Program-made: the position numbers and the translations under genes
Part shown: in pieces, positions 16,773-26,000 of the stretch
Position numbering within the stretch: position 1 is the stretch's first letter
How the letters are laid out: the number at the start of each line of letters is the position of its first letter
Assembly: GCA_937918905.1 (NCBI GenBank)
Contig: CAKZSH010000014.1
Location: 1 to 49,302 of the forward strand
Source: an uncultured Saprospiraceae bacterium
Lineage (GTDB): Bacteria; Bacteroidota; Bacteroidia; Chitinophagales; Saprospiraceae
DNA length: 49,302 bases
Direction: 5' to 3'
Notes under the pieces: generated by a model
Database searches by the model: none
Told to the model about the DNA's origin: nothing
What the model saw: only the letters and a program-made list of their open reading frames with translations

Positions 16773-17264
16773 AGATATATCTAGGTAAAATAAAATCAAT
16801 AATTTAGACCAAGCTACTTGCTCTTTTTCCTTTTAAAAAAATTAAAAAATGAGTTTGTAACCCTACTATGGAATGAAAAAAATATAATTATTCAGTATTA
16901 GGTATACACGAGTCAAGGTCTGACTTAAAAAGTCAGGCTTTGACTTATATTGATGTTCTCATAAGTCGAAGTTTGACTTGAGAAGTTAAACCTTGACTCG
17001 TGTACAGCCAATGCTTAATAGTTACGAAAAAATAATAAAAGCAATTTTTAGCAGTTTATTTTTTCGTCAAAATTCTGCATTTATTAATTTCCCATTCCTT
17101 TGCACTAATTTTTAAAATTTCTTTAAAGAAAAATTTCGGTGCATCTTGGTCTAACCTATTTATCTCATTTTACAAAAAAATTACAAATATAAAATTTAGT
17201 TGAAAATATTCTTTACAATTTCAACGGTAAACCTATCTTTACTCTTTTTGAAAATCAATACTAA
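16773..17264. repeat. Gap with family A palindrome, copy 1 (16885-17025)
   Basis: Arms 16888-16926 and 16984-17023 (ATACACGAGTCAAGGTC with its near-complement) enclose one 34-bp unit of the CAGGCTTTGACTT..ATTGATGTTCT type. The flanks of the repeat, about 100 bp on each side, are AT-rich with no gene. This is a divergent gap, so at least one promoter should lie here but none is clear. Confidence 0.8.
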
Positions 17265-18056
17265 ATGAACCCAACTAACTTAATTCTGCTTTTTATTATT
17301 TTAATTTCATCTCAACTTGGAATTGGACAAATTGCAGGAATAAGTGGTTCTAAAATTTCGGCATTCTCCTACGATCCTATTCCCAATTTGGAGTTTGAAC
17401 CGACTTTTAATATTACGAGGAGTAATACATTTTGGGATGAAAATTCTGATCGCTTTGAAGATTTAGATTCCATCACCATTGCCAGTTCTCTTTGTTGGAG
17501 AATTACATATGGTTTTATGGAAAATCTTGAGGTCGGATTTTCTGTTCCTTCGGATTTTTCAACTGGAGGTCTTGGAATAAAAGCATATTTATATGGTGGA
17601 GATATTTTTCATTTATCAGCAATGGCTGGAACAAATATCGCCTTAGGAAATAGAACTTATGATAAAAATAATCCAAGTCCTGATGACCTTTCCAGCTTTG
17701 GACTAGGTCTCGTGGGGTCTTTAGTTTTCAATGAAAAACAATCCATTGACATCAATTTTCAAACTCAAGATTACTTTAAAAATGATGTAAAAGGCATTCC
17801 AACTTCAGCTTATTTTTTTAATGCAGATTATGGTATTAGAAGACTCAATGATAATCTCCTTTTGATACTCGGAAGTGGCTTTCAATATTACAAAACTGAA
17901 AATATAGAACAATCAAAATGGACATTGTATCCAGGAATATCAATTGAGTTTGCAAAAAACTATTTAATTGTGATAAATACTTCATTTGATTTTGCAGGAA
18001 AAAATATCGAAAAACAATCTGGATTTAGTTTATCATTAACGACTATTTGGGAATAG
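17265..18056 (+). CDS. Exported outer-membrane beta-barrel protein, unassigned
   Basis: The protein has 263 residues. A signal peptide (MNPTNLILLFIILISSQLGIGQ) is followed by a series of paired amphipathic strands: CWRITYGFMENLEVGFSV, GGLGIKAYLY, AMAGTNIALG, DLSSFGLGLVGSLVFNE, NLLLILGSGFQYY, NYLIVINTSFDF, and SLSLTTIWE at the end with an aromatic near the C-terminus. This is typical of a 12-strand-type barrel; it resembles the phenol MetA/transporter barrel family but I cannot be sure. Only 15 bp separate it from the methyltransferase-like gene at 18072, so the two are probably co-transcribed. Confidence 0.75.
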   Translation: MNPTNLILLFIILISSQLGIGQIAGISGSKISAFSYDPIPNLEFEPTFNITRSNTFWDENSDRFEDLDSITIASSLCWRITYGFMENLEVGFSVPSDFSTGGLGIKAYLYGGDIFHLSAMAGTNIALGNRTYDKNNPSPDDLSSFGLGLVGSLVFNEKQSIDINFQTQDYFKNDVKGIPTSAYFFNADYGIRRLNDNLLLILGSGFQYYKTENIEQSKWTLYPGISIEFAKNYLIVINTSFDFAGKNIEKQSGFSLSLTTIWE

Positions 18057-18071
18057 AAAATTTGATTAATT

Positions 18072-18659
18072 ATGAATTTATATCTATTCGGTTTTGCTTT
18101 ATTTTCTTACTATGTTTTTCATAGTTTTTTAGCGCATAAAAAAATAAAGAGCATTTTAATGGACCAATGGATTCCACAAAAACTTTATCGAATCATTTAC
18201 AATATTAGTGCATTGGGTTTACTAATTCCCATCTATATTTTTTACAAAAAAACTACTCCAAATTATTTTTTTGAAAATACATTGTTACAAAATTTAGGAT
18301 TAATAGAATTAGGTTTAGGTATGGTATTATTAATTATAGTACTATTCAATTATAATTTATCTGAATTTTCAGGGCTACAACAATATAAATACAAAAACCC
18401 TCCTACCCCTCAAAAATTAATAACAAAAGGCTTTAATAAATGGGTAAGACATCCTTTATACTTTTCGATGCTACTTATCATTTGGGGATTTTTCCTTTTT
18501 CGACCTTCGGATATAAATTTTGTTTTAGCAGGAGTAACTTCGATTTATTTATACTTTGGAACCAAGTTAGAAGAAGGGAAACTAGTTGAGGAATTTGGAA
18601 ATGAATATAAATTATATCAAAAATCAGTTCCTATGCTGATTCCTTTTACGAAGTTCTAG
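18072..18659 (+). CDS. Isoprenylcysteine/phospholipid methyltransferase-like membrane protein (ICMT/NnrU type)
   Basis: The protein has 195 residues with about five membrane helices (GFALFSYYVFHSFL, YNISALGLLIPIYIFY, LIELGLGMVLLIIVLF, LYFSMLLIIWGFFLF, FVLAGVTSIYLYFG). The C-terminal half has the ICMT/PEMT signature: KGFNKWVRHPLYFSMLL around residue 118-134 and TKLEEGKLVEEFGNEYKLYQKSVPMLIP near the end, which bind S-adenosylmethionine in the family. The substrate is unknown. It is the second gene of a likely pair with the barrel protein at 17265. Its stop overlaps the start of an unusual gap. Confidence 0.8.
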   Translation: MNLYLFGFALFSYYVFHSFLAHKKIKSILMDQWIPQKLYRIIYNISALGLLIPIYIFYKKTTPNYFFENTLLQNLGLIELGLGMVLLIIVLFNYNLSEFSGLQQYKYKNPPTPQKLITKGFNKWVRHPLYFSMLLIIWGFFLFRPSDINFVLAGVTSIYLYFGTKLEEGKLVEEFGNEYKLYQKSVPMLIPFTKF

Positions 18660-19122
18660 GGCATTTCATTGATTGCCTTTTCGAAATTATCTCCTCGTGC
18701 CATCTCACTTTTATTGAGTGCATAACAAATTGTCGTTTGAATATCTCTCCAAATGAATACCACGATCAAATCGAAATTAAATTTGTAAAAATCTTCCATT
18801 TTTGAAAGAAATGACTTCGAGAAAATTAAAACTCCGAAAGCCACGAATTTTCACAAATTTTCACAAACCATTTCAAGAGTGAAATTTACGACAATTTGTT
18901 ATGCACCCTTTTTTTATTAAAAAACCAAGAAAACCCATTTAGTGAATATCTTAACATGCTCATTTTATCCCACATCGTAATTCTCAAAAATATTCAATCA
19001 TATTAAGGTAAAAAAATCATTGCTATAATTAAATAGTTCCCTAGTTTGTTATTAAATTAGCCCAAATTATGTAGCTTACGAATTATAATTTTATTTACAA
19101 ATACCAGCTAAAATCTAGACTT
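18660..19122. repeat. Gap with a 19-bp perfect inverted repeat, integron attC-like in wording
   Basis: GTGCATAACAAATTGTCGT (18719-18737) is exactly inverted at 18887-18905 and followed by weaker pairing inward. The outer ends (GCATAACA..TTGTTATGC) recall the R'' and R' boxes of integron attC sites. On the minus strand a 62-codon reading frame (18656-18844) runs across the left arm; I do not call it a gene. The remaining 200 bp up to the desaturase are AT-rich without a gene. Confidence 0.5.
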
Positions 19123-20286
19123 ATGAGTGTACCTACTGTTAGGTTCAATAAGAAAGATCGTCCTGAATTCTACAAAGAATTAAACCGAAGAGTCAACAAA
19201 TATTTTAAAGATAATCAACTTTCCAAAAAAGCTAATTTTAATATGAAATTCAAAACTGCCTTTATGGTAGCCTTGTATTTTATTCCATTAGCAATGATTC
19301 TAACTGCCTCCGTTACTACCTTTTGGCCTGTTTTTCTCACCTATGTTTTGATGGGTTTTGGGATGTCAGGTATCGGATTATCCATTATGCATGATGCCAA
19401 TCATGGCGCATATTCCAATAATAAAAAAGTCAATCATGCATTGGGTTATTTAATCAATTTTATTGGAGGTTACCATATTACTTGGCAAATCCAACATAAT
19501 GTTTTGCACCATTCCTTTACCAATATTCATGGACATGATGAGGATTTAGATCAAAACGTAATGAGATTTTCACCAGACCAAAAACGTAAACCAATTTTTA
19601 AGTATCAAGCCTATTATGCTACTTTCTTTTATGGTTTACTTTCTATTTATAGATATTTAGTAAAAGACCTCCAACAACTCATTCGATATAATCAAAAAGA
19701 ACTTCTTGCACAACAAGGTCACTCATTCAAACTTACTTTTATTGAGTTAATTGTTACAAAATCGTTGTACCTAGTTTCTACTTTGATTCTACCTATTATG
19801 ATTTTAGATCTTCCATGGCATCTAATTTTATTTAGCTTTTTTGTAATGCATTTTATTGCAGGATTAATTTTAGCACTTATTTTTCAACCTGCTCATATTT
19901 TGGAAGAGACTGATTTTTATGTTACAGATGAAAAAGGAAGTGTTGAAAATAACTGGGCTATTCATGAGATGAGAACTACCGCCAATTTTGCTAATGGCAG
20001 TAGATGGTTTTCATGGTTAATCGGTGGATTAAATTTTCAAGTAGAACATCATTTATTCCCCCATGTCTGTCATGTTCATTATAGAAATATATCTGGAATT
20101 GTCAAAACAACTGCTGAGGAATATGATGTACCTTACCACCAACACACTACATTTTATGATGCATTAAGAAGCCACTACACGATGCTTCATAAATTGGGTA
20201 CAGGTGAATATGATAAAAATCGTGCAAAAAGAAAATCTAACAATGTACTTACAAAACCTGTTGGAGAAATATTTGCAGGTGGATAA
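19123..20286 (+). CDS. Membrane fatty-acid (acyl-CoA) desaturase
   Basis: The protein has 387 residues and the three histidine boxes of the membrane di-iron desaturases: HDANH (His90 to His94), HNVLHH (125-130) and QVEHH (306-310, followed by LFPHVCHVHY). At least four membrane helices lie between them (around 45-60, 68-88, 170-180, 215-260). The Gln in the third box is typical of front-end and linoleoyl-CoA-type desaturases, which introduce a double bond and use electrons from ferredoxin or cytochrome b5 donors. The regiospecificity cannot be told. A clear terminator follows; it stands alone. Confidence 0.9.
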   Translation: MSVPTVRFNKKDRPEFYKELNRRVNKYFKDNQLSKKANFNMKFKTAFMVALYFIPLAMILTASVTTFWPVFLTYVLMGFGMSGIGLSIMHDANHGAYSNNKKVNHALGYLINFIGGYHITWQIQHNVLHHSFTNIHGHDEDLDQNVMRFSPDQKRKPIFKYQAYYATFFYGLLSIYRYLVKDLQQLIRYNQKELLAQQGHSFKLTFIELIVTKSLYLVSTLILPIMILDLPWHLILFSFFVMHFIAGLILALIFQPAHILEETDFYVTDEKGSVENNWAIHEMRTTANFANGSRWFSWLIGGLNFQVEHHLFPHVCHVHYRNISGIVKTTAEEYDVPYHQHTTFYDALRSHYTMLHKLGTGEYDKNRAKRKSNNVLTKPVGEIFAGG

Positions 20287-20364
20287 AAAATTAATTTATT
20301 ATTTGATGATTTTTGAACAATAGAATAATCATTTTGAAGGGATGATAATTTCCCCTTTTCTAAA

Positions 20365-20412
20365 ATAAAAAAAGGATGATGAGTTTTTTTACAAACTCAT
20401 CATCCTTTTTTA
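20365..20412 (+). terminator. Intrinsic terminator of the desaturase gene
   Basis: AAAAAGGATGATGAGTTT up to 20386 pairs with AAACTCATCATCCTTTTT (20393-20410), with a short loop and a T-run. It lies about 80 bp after the desaturase stop and 105 bp before the next start. Confidence 0.9.
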
Positions 20413-20516
20413 TTAAAAATTTTTGCAGCCTTCCCATTTACCTTTTCCACTATAACAACATATACTTTTAAAATCCCTTAAAATTGTTTTTTTAACTATT
20501 AAAAAGTATTATTGTT

Positions 20517-21002
20517 ATGGAACAAATATTAACCAACAAGATTATGGAAACACCAACATCTACACAAGACGATGAGGATAAGATCATCTTTTCGGATCTT
20601 ATGAAAAAAGATTTAAGAACTACTTCTTACTGGAGTACTTTTATTTCTATTTTCACATTAAGCATAATGTCTTTTGCATTCTTTGGATATACTTATCTTC
20701 TTTACTCAGTATACTCTATTTCACGAACCCCTATGAGTGAAATTATATCGAAAATGCCTTGGCAAGGTTATGCTGGAATCTTATTCTTTTTAGCTTGTTT
20801 TATAATTCTTATCCTTGCTTCTATTTCTCTTTTATTGTTTTCTTTTGAGATAAAAAAATCTGCAGATTATGAAAATTCAGCCGCATTAGAACTATCTGTT
20901 GATCTATTGCTAAAATTCTTTAGGTACAATGGAATTTTTATTATTGGAGTTTTTTTAACTGCATTTTTATTTTACTTGTATATAGAATCATTTAAATTTT
21001 AA
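20517..21002 (+). CDS. Small two- to three-helix membrane protein, DUF5362-like (first of a tandem pair)
   Basis: The protein has 161 residues; an in-frame ATG at 20544 is an alternative start. A polar N-terminus of about 35 residues precedes helices at about 43-70 (FISIFTLSIMSFAFFGYTYLL), 85-110 (GYAGILFFLACFIILILASISLLLF) and 135-155 (FIIGVFLTAFLFYLY). The segment SYWSTFISIFTLSIMSF recalls the first helix of DUF5362 proteins. The next gene, 82 bp downstream, has the same layout, so the two look like diverged duplicates, perhaps co-transcribed. Function unknown. Confidence 0.65.
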   Translation: MEQILTNKIMETPTSTQDDEDKIIFSDLMKKDLRTTSYWSTFISIFTLSIMSFAFFGYTYLLYSVYSISRTPMSEIISKMPWQGYAGILFFLACFIILILASISLLLFSFEIKKSADYENSAALELSVDLLLKFFRYNGIFIIGVFLTAFLFYLYIESFKF

Positions 21003-21084
21003 GACCAAAAAAACTCAAATTTCAGGTTCAAGCTGAATTTAGGGAGTAGGAACCAAATTTCAACAATCAATCAAAAAAATAATA

Positions 21085-21540
21085 ATGGAAAATAAATCAA
21101 TTTTAGATAACGACTTAACGGAAGGATTAACTTTAAGTGGTACAGCAAAAGACAAATTAATAGCAACTGCAAAGTGGGCAAAATTTCTATCCATTTGTTT
21201 ATTTCTGAGTTCCTTTTCTTTGATTTACTTATTTGTACAAATGACTATGGCTTCTCGATCTTCCTACTCTAGAAACAGTCTGGATATGGGAGAACTAGTA
21301 GGTGTCTTACTTTTTATTGCCTTTATTGTACTTACATTTTTTGCAGCATATAATTTATTGAGTTTTGCAAATCGTGCTATTCTAGGATTAAGAAGAAATA
21401 ATAACAAGATATTTGCAATTTCCATAGAAAGCTTAAAATCCTATTTTAAATTTTATGGTTATTATATGGTAATAGTTGCAATTCTAATGTTGATTTTCTT
21501 TTATTCAATATATGTAGCAACTTCAGGCCCACGTTTTTAA
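21085..21540 (+). CDS. Small membrane protein, DUF5362-like (second of a tandem pair)
   Basis: The protein has 151 residues. The N-terminal segment DKLIATAKWAKFLSICLFLSSFSL is close to the DUF5362 pattern (...ARWGKFLAIVGF...). Helices are at about 35-53, 70-93 and 122-143 (YYMVIVAILMLIFFYSIYVA). The order soluble N-tail, helix pair, polar loop, C-terminal helix matches the gene before it, so the two are likely an old duplication. Function unknown. A strong hairpin terminator follows at 21650. Confidence 0.7.
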   Translation: MENKSILDNDLTEGLTLSGTAKDKLIATAKWAKFLSICLFLSSFSLIYLFVQMTMASRSSYSRNSLDMGELVGVLLFIAFIVLTFFAAYNLLSFANRAILGLRRNNNKIFAISIESLKSYFKFYGYYMVIVAILMLIFFYSIYVATSGPRF

Positions 21541-21648
21541 AACGTCAAGTGGTGAATCCCATAACTTGATTTTACTAACAAAACTATTCTAATCATATTT
21601 ATGATGTCGAATAATTTGGATGCAAGTTTTCAAAGGATTTCTTAGAAA

Positions 21649-21690
21649 TAAAAAGCGTCGTTATAAATTATTATAACGACGCTTTTTATT
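21649..21690 (+). terminator. Intrinsic terminator after the DUF5362-like pair
   Basis: AAAAGCGTCGTTATAA (21651-21666) pairs perfectly with 21671-21686 around a 4-base ATTA loop, ending in a short T-rich tail. It lies 110 bp after the stop at 21540. The A-rich flank on the other side makes it usable from the minus strand too. Confidence 0.85.
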
Positions 21691-21701
21691 TTGAAAAAAT
21701 C

Positions 21702-21911
21702 GTACCTATTCAGCATTGGCTGCACACGAGTCAAGGTCTGACTTTTTAAGTCAGGCTTTGACTTCTATTGATGTTCTTATAAGTCAAGGCTTTGACTTCT
21801 ATTGATGTTCTTATAAGTCAAGGCTTTGACTTCTATTGATGTTCTTATAAGTCAAGGCTTGACTTGAAAAGTCAAACCTTGACTCGTGTGCAGCCAATGC
21901 TGAATAGGTAC
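21702..21911. repeat. Family A palindrome, copy 2, with 34-bp tandem repeats inside
   Basis: Outer arms of 45 bp at 21702-21746 and 21867-21911 differ at one position (GTACCTATTCAGCATTGGCT..). Between them three units of about 34 bp, TCAAGGCTTTGACTTC..GTTCTTATAAG, run head to tail at 21751-21783, 21784-21817 and 21818-21851 with a partial fourth at 21852. Copy A1 has only one unit. It sits between convergent genes, behind terminator 21650. Confidence 0.9.
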
Positions 21912-21927
21912 AAAAAATCAATAACTT

Positions 21928-22497
21928 TTAATCATTTATTTTAAAACTCTTTTTAAGAATTTTATTGATTTGTTTTCGGTGTCTTGAAAAATGCCCTAAA
22001 TGAAAATCAAGTAATCCAACCAAAGTCAATCTTCCAGCAAATGGATGTTTGTAAATTTCTTTATCAAAATGTTCGACCGGCATATTTTCCATCATAGTTC
22101 GAAGTTCCTCTCTTTGTTGTTTCCATTGTTTAGCAGTTTCCCAAAAACTAGAATGATCGGGTAATTGTTCTCCACTTACTCCATCAGGTGCTTTTATTTT
22201 AAATGGAATTTTCAAATATGTTTTCATCAAAAAGGTTCTCCAAGTAGCTGGAAATCCAGCCTTTTTTAATTCAGGATTAAAACTTAATTTCTTCTCCACG
22301 TAACGTTGACCATAACCTTCAGCTAAAATCAGATGATGCATAACTTGTAAAACTGACCACTTCCCCTCAGCAGGTTTTTTATTCAGAGTTCTTTCAGAAT
22401 AATCCTTTAGCACCTTCAATAACTCTGTTAATTCAGAGTCGAGTCGTTGCAACTTTTTTTCAACTTTGGCTGGCATTTGAGATTTGGTAGAGTTCAT
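21928..22497 (-). CDS. DinB-family protein
   Basis: The protein has 189 residues from the ATG at 22497; a TTG five codons upstream is the only alternative. It is a DinB_2-type helical bundle with the conserved GKWSVLQVMHHLILAEGYGQ (His54/His55) and DFHLGHFSRHRKQI (His166, His169, His173) motifs supplying the metal site. Like the DinB protein at 7379, with which it shares little else, it may be a metal-dependent thiol transferase or simply a stress protein. It is a single gene, no signal peptide. Confidence 0.85.
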   Translation of the reverse strand: MNSTKSQMPAKVEKKLQRLDSELTELLKVLKDYSERTLNKKPAEGKWSVLQVMHHLILAEGYGQRYVEKKLSFNPELKKAGFPATWRTFLMKTYLKIPFKIKAPDGVSGEQLPDHSSFWETAKQWKQQREELRTMMENMPVEHFDKEIYKHPFAGRLTLVGLLDFHLGHFSRHRKQINKILKKSFKIND

Positions 22498-23054
22498 TTT
22501 GCAAAATAGCAAAATAAAAGAAATATTAAATATTTTTTATTAAAAAAGTATTAAGTATTATTTTGTCAATTATATAAAAAATTGACTATCAGCAACTTAA
22601 GCTGTATTCTATAGAATATTTCATTTTTCTATTAAAAAATATTCAATAAAATTTTAAAAGAAATTCCATTCAAAATAAACGAAATCCTTCATTTTTCATA
22701 ATTTCACTTTTAAGTAATTGCTCACATTTATTTGTATGTTTTTTTGGGGTTATTTTTTTAGCCTTCTAGGCAAAAAACGTAGGCGAACCCTGCGGTTCGG
22801 TGTCACGAAGTTTCGGGATTAACGACAAAGGATGAAAAAAGAATCCAAAATAACTTATAAATAAATGTGAACAATTACTTAATTCAAGTTGCGGATAATT
22901 TGATTTGAGATTGTGGGTATTAAGTATTGGGACTACGAACCATTCTCAATATCCAATACACATCATCCCAATACAATTTTTTAAATACAAAATCATCAAT
23001 CAAATTTATCCGCAACTTGAGCTACTTAATTATATTAACTAAAAAAATGAGAAA
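22498..23054. repeat. 557-bp divergent gap with two stacked inverted repeats; family D copy 1
   Basis: The first 200 bp are AT-rich with nothing I can name. Then 22710-22736 (TTAAGTAATTGCTCACATTT...) pairs with 22856-22882, enclosing an unpaired GC-richer core (GGCGAACCCTGCGGTTCGG, itself a small hairpin). Directly after it, family D copy 1 has arms at about 22884 and 23021 (TCAAGTTGCGGATAA). The last 30 bp lead to the amidohydrolase start. Confidence 0.8.
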
Positions 23055-26000
23055 ATGCGAATAATAATTTCTACCCTTTTCTTTCTCTACTTTTCTATCT
23101 CATTTACTTTTGCGCAAGAAGACAAAAGTAAAAAATGGGATGTCAACAATCCTCCTGGAGATTATAAAGACATTGAATTTTCAACGGATGAAGGTACTTG
23201 GATGAACCTCGATGTCAGTCCTGATGGACAAAAAATTGTATTTGATATTTTAGGAGATATTTATTCCATTCCTATTTCGGGAGGACTTGCAACTCCTTTG
23301 CAAACTGGTTTGGCGTATCAAGTACAACCTCGATATAGTCCTGATGGAAAACATATTCTTTTTACGAGTGATGCAGGCGGCGGTGATAATGTTTGGACAA
23401 TGAAAGCCGATGGATCTGATGCTAAACAAGTGACAAAGGAAAGTTTCCGATTACTCAATAATGGAACATGGATTCCAGGAGGTGATTATATTATTGCAAG
23501 AAAACATTTTACTTCTCAACGCTCGTTAGGTGCTGGAGAAATGTGGATGTACCATATCACAGGTGGTGAAGGAGTGCAATTAACCAAAAGAAAAAATGAC
23601 CAACAAGATGTGAACGAACCTTGTGTTTCACCTGATGGCCGTTATGTTTATTTTAGTGAAGACATGTACCCTGGAGGATTTTTCCAATATAATAAAGATC
23701 CCAACAGCCAAATTTATGTCATCAAAAGATATGATCGAGAAAAAGGTGAAACCAAAACTGTAGTTGGTGGCCCAGGTGGTGCCATTCGTCCGCAAGTATC
23801 AAATGATGGAAAACAATTAGCTTTTATTCGAAGAGTCCGAACAAAAACAGTTTTATATGTTCATGATTTAGAAACTGGTGAAGAACGACTTTTGTATGAT
23901 GACCTTTCCAAAGATCAACAAGAAGCATGGGCCATTTTTGGAGCTTACACAGGTTTTGATTGGACGCCAGACGATCAGCATATCGTTATATGGGCAAAAG
24001 GTAAAATTCAAAAAATCAATGTCAATTCTAAAAAAGCTACTAACATTCCTTTTACGGTTAATGCAAAACATAGAGTTTACGAAACAATTCGATTTCAAAA
24101 TCAAATTGACTCAAAGGAATTTCAAGCTAATGTGCTTAGAAATGTGAGAACTTCTCCGAATGGAAAAACTTTAGTTTTTAATGCCGTTGGTTATTTATGG
24201 AAAATGAATTTGCCCAACGGCAAACCTTCAAGGATAACAAAAGATTCACATTTTGAATTTGAACCAAATTTTTCTCCTGACGGAAGTCATATTGTGTATG
24301 TTACTTGGGACGATGAAGAATTAGGAAGTGTAAGAAAACTTAATTTGCGAAGCGGTCAATCCACAAAATTAACTCCTCAAAAAGGTAATTATCGAACGCC
24401 TTCATTTTCTCCTGATGGTAAAAATATAGTGTATGTAAAAGCAGGCGGAAATGACCATCAAGGATTTATTTTCACAAAAGAACCTGGTATTTATCAAATG
24501 CCTGCAAATGGTGGAAAAGCTGAATTGGTAACTCCTCAGGGCGAATACCCCACTTTTAGTAAAGATGGTAAAAGAATCTTTTTTCAAACTGGTGGATTCC
24601 TATTTGGAAGTTTGAAAAAGGCATACAAAAGTATAGAGTTAGATGGTTCTGATGAGCAAGTTATTTTTAATACAAAATACACAAATCAATTCTCGCAAAG
24701 TCCTGATAACCAATGGATTGCATATACTGACCTCTATAAAGTATATGTTGCTCCTATGCCAAAGATTGGGAAACCAATTGGACTATCAGCCAAAACAAAA
24801 GCTGTACCTGTAGCACAAATAGGTCGTGACGCAGGGATTAATTTACATTGGAGTAAGGATAGTAAAAAAGTACATTGGACGCTTGGGAATGAGTATTTCA
24901 CTAGTTCGATAGAAGATCGATTTCCTCATCTTGGAAAGGTGGATTCTGTTCCTCCAATTGATTCCGTAGGACTTAAAATTGATTTAAAAATAAAGACCGA
25001 TCAACCAGAAGGTATGCTTGCATTTACCAATGCGACCATTATCACTATGGAAAAAAATGAGGTCATCGAAAATGGAACCATTGTTATTCATAACAATAAA
25101 ATTACGGCGGTTGGGAAATCTTCAGATGTTTCAGTTCCACGGGATGCAAAAGTTATAAATTGCGAAGGAAAAACGATCATGCCAGGCATCATTGATGTTC
25201 ATGGGCATTTAGGAAATTTTCGATTCGGAACCAGCCCTAAAAAGCAATGGCATTATTATGCAAATCTTGCTTACGGAGTCACTACTGCTCACGACCCTTC
25301 TTCTAATTCAGAAATGATTTTTGCACAATCGGAATTGATTAAAGCAGGAGAAATGGTAGGGCCTCGATTGTATTCAACAGGAACAATTTTATATGGTGCC
25401 GATGGAGATTTCAAAGCAGTTGTCAATTCAGTTGAAGACGCTAAATCTGCACTTCGAAGAACAAAAGCCTATGGTGCATTTTCTGTAAAAAGTTATAATC
25501 AACCTCGAAGAGAACAACGGCAACAGGTGCTACAAGCTGCAAGAGAATTAAAAATGTTGGTGGTACCTGAAGGTGGTTCATTTTTCTATCATAATATGAA
25601 TATGGTGATTGATGGTCATACGGGAGTTGAACATAATTTACCTGTTGCACCACTTCATAATGATGTAATTCAAATTTGGAAAAATACAAAAGCGCATAAC
25701 ACGCCTACGCTGATTGTGAATTATGGAGGTATCAATGGAGAGTACTTTTTTTACGAAAGAACAAATGTTTGGGAAAAAGATCGGTTGTTAAAATTTATGC
25801 CACGAGGAATGCTTGATTCAAGAGCAAGACATCGAAAAATTATCCCTGATGAGGAATATCAAAATGGACATATTTTGACCGCTCAAAGTTGTGCTAAACT
25901 TCAAAACGAAGGTGTCAATATCAATTTAGGTGCTCATGGTCAATTACAAGGACTTGGAGCGCATTGGGAGTTGTGGATGTTCGAGCAAGGTGGGATGACC

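Noticed and set aside
18656..18844. 62-codon minus-strand frame after the methyltransferase
   Set aside because: Protein-like in places but it overlaps a perfect inverted repeat and the neighbour's stop; no family recognised, so listed only as part of the gap.
21751..21851. 34-bp direct repeats resembling a short CRISPR array
   Set aside because: The units are head to tail without spacers and sit inside a palindrome; no cas genes are in the window.
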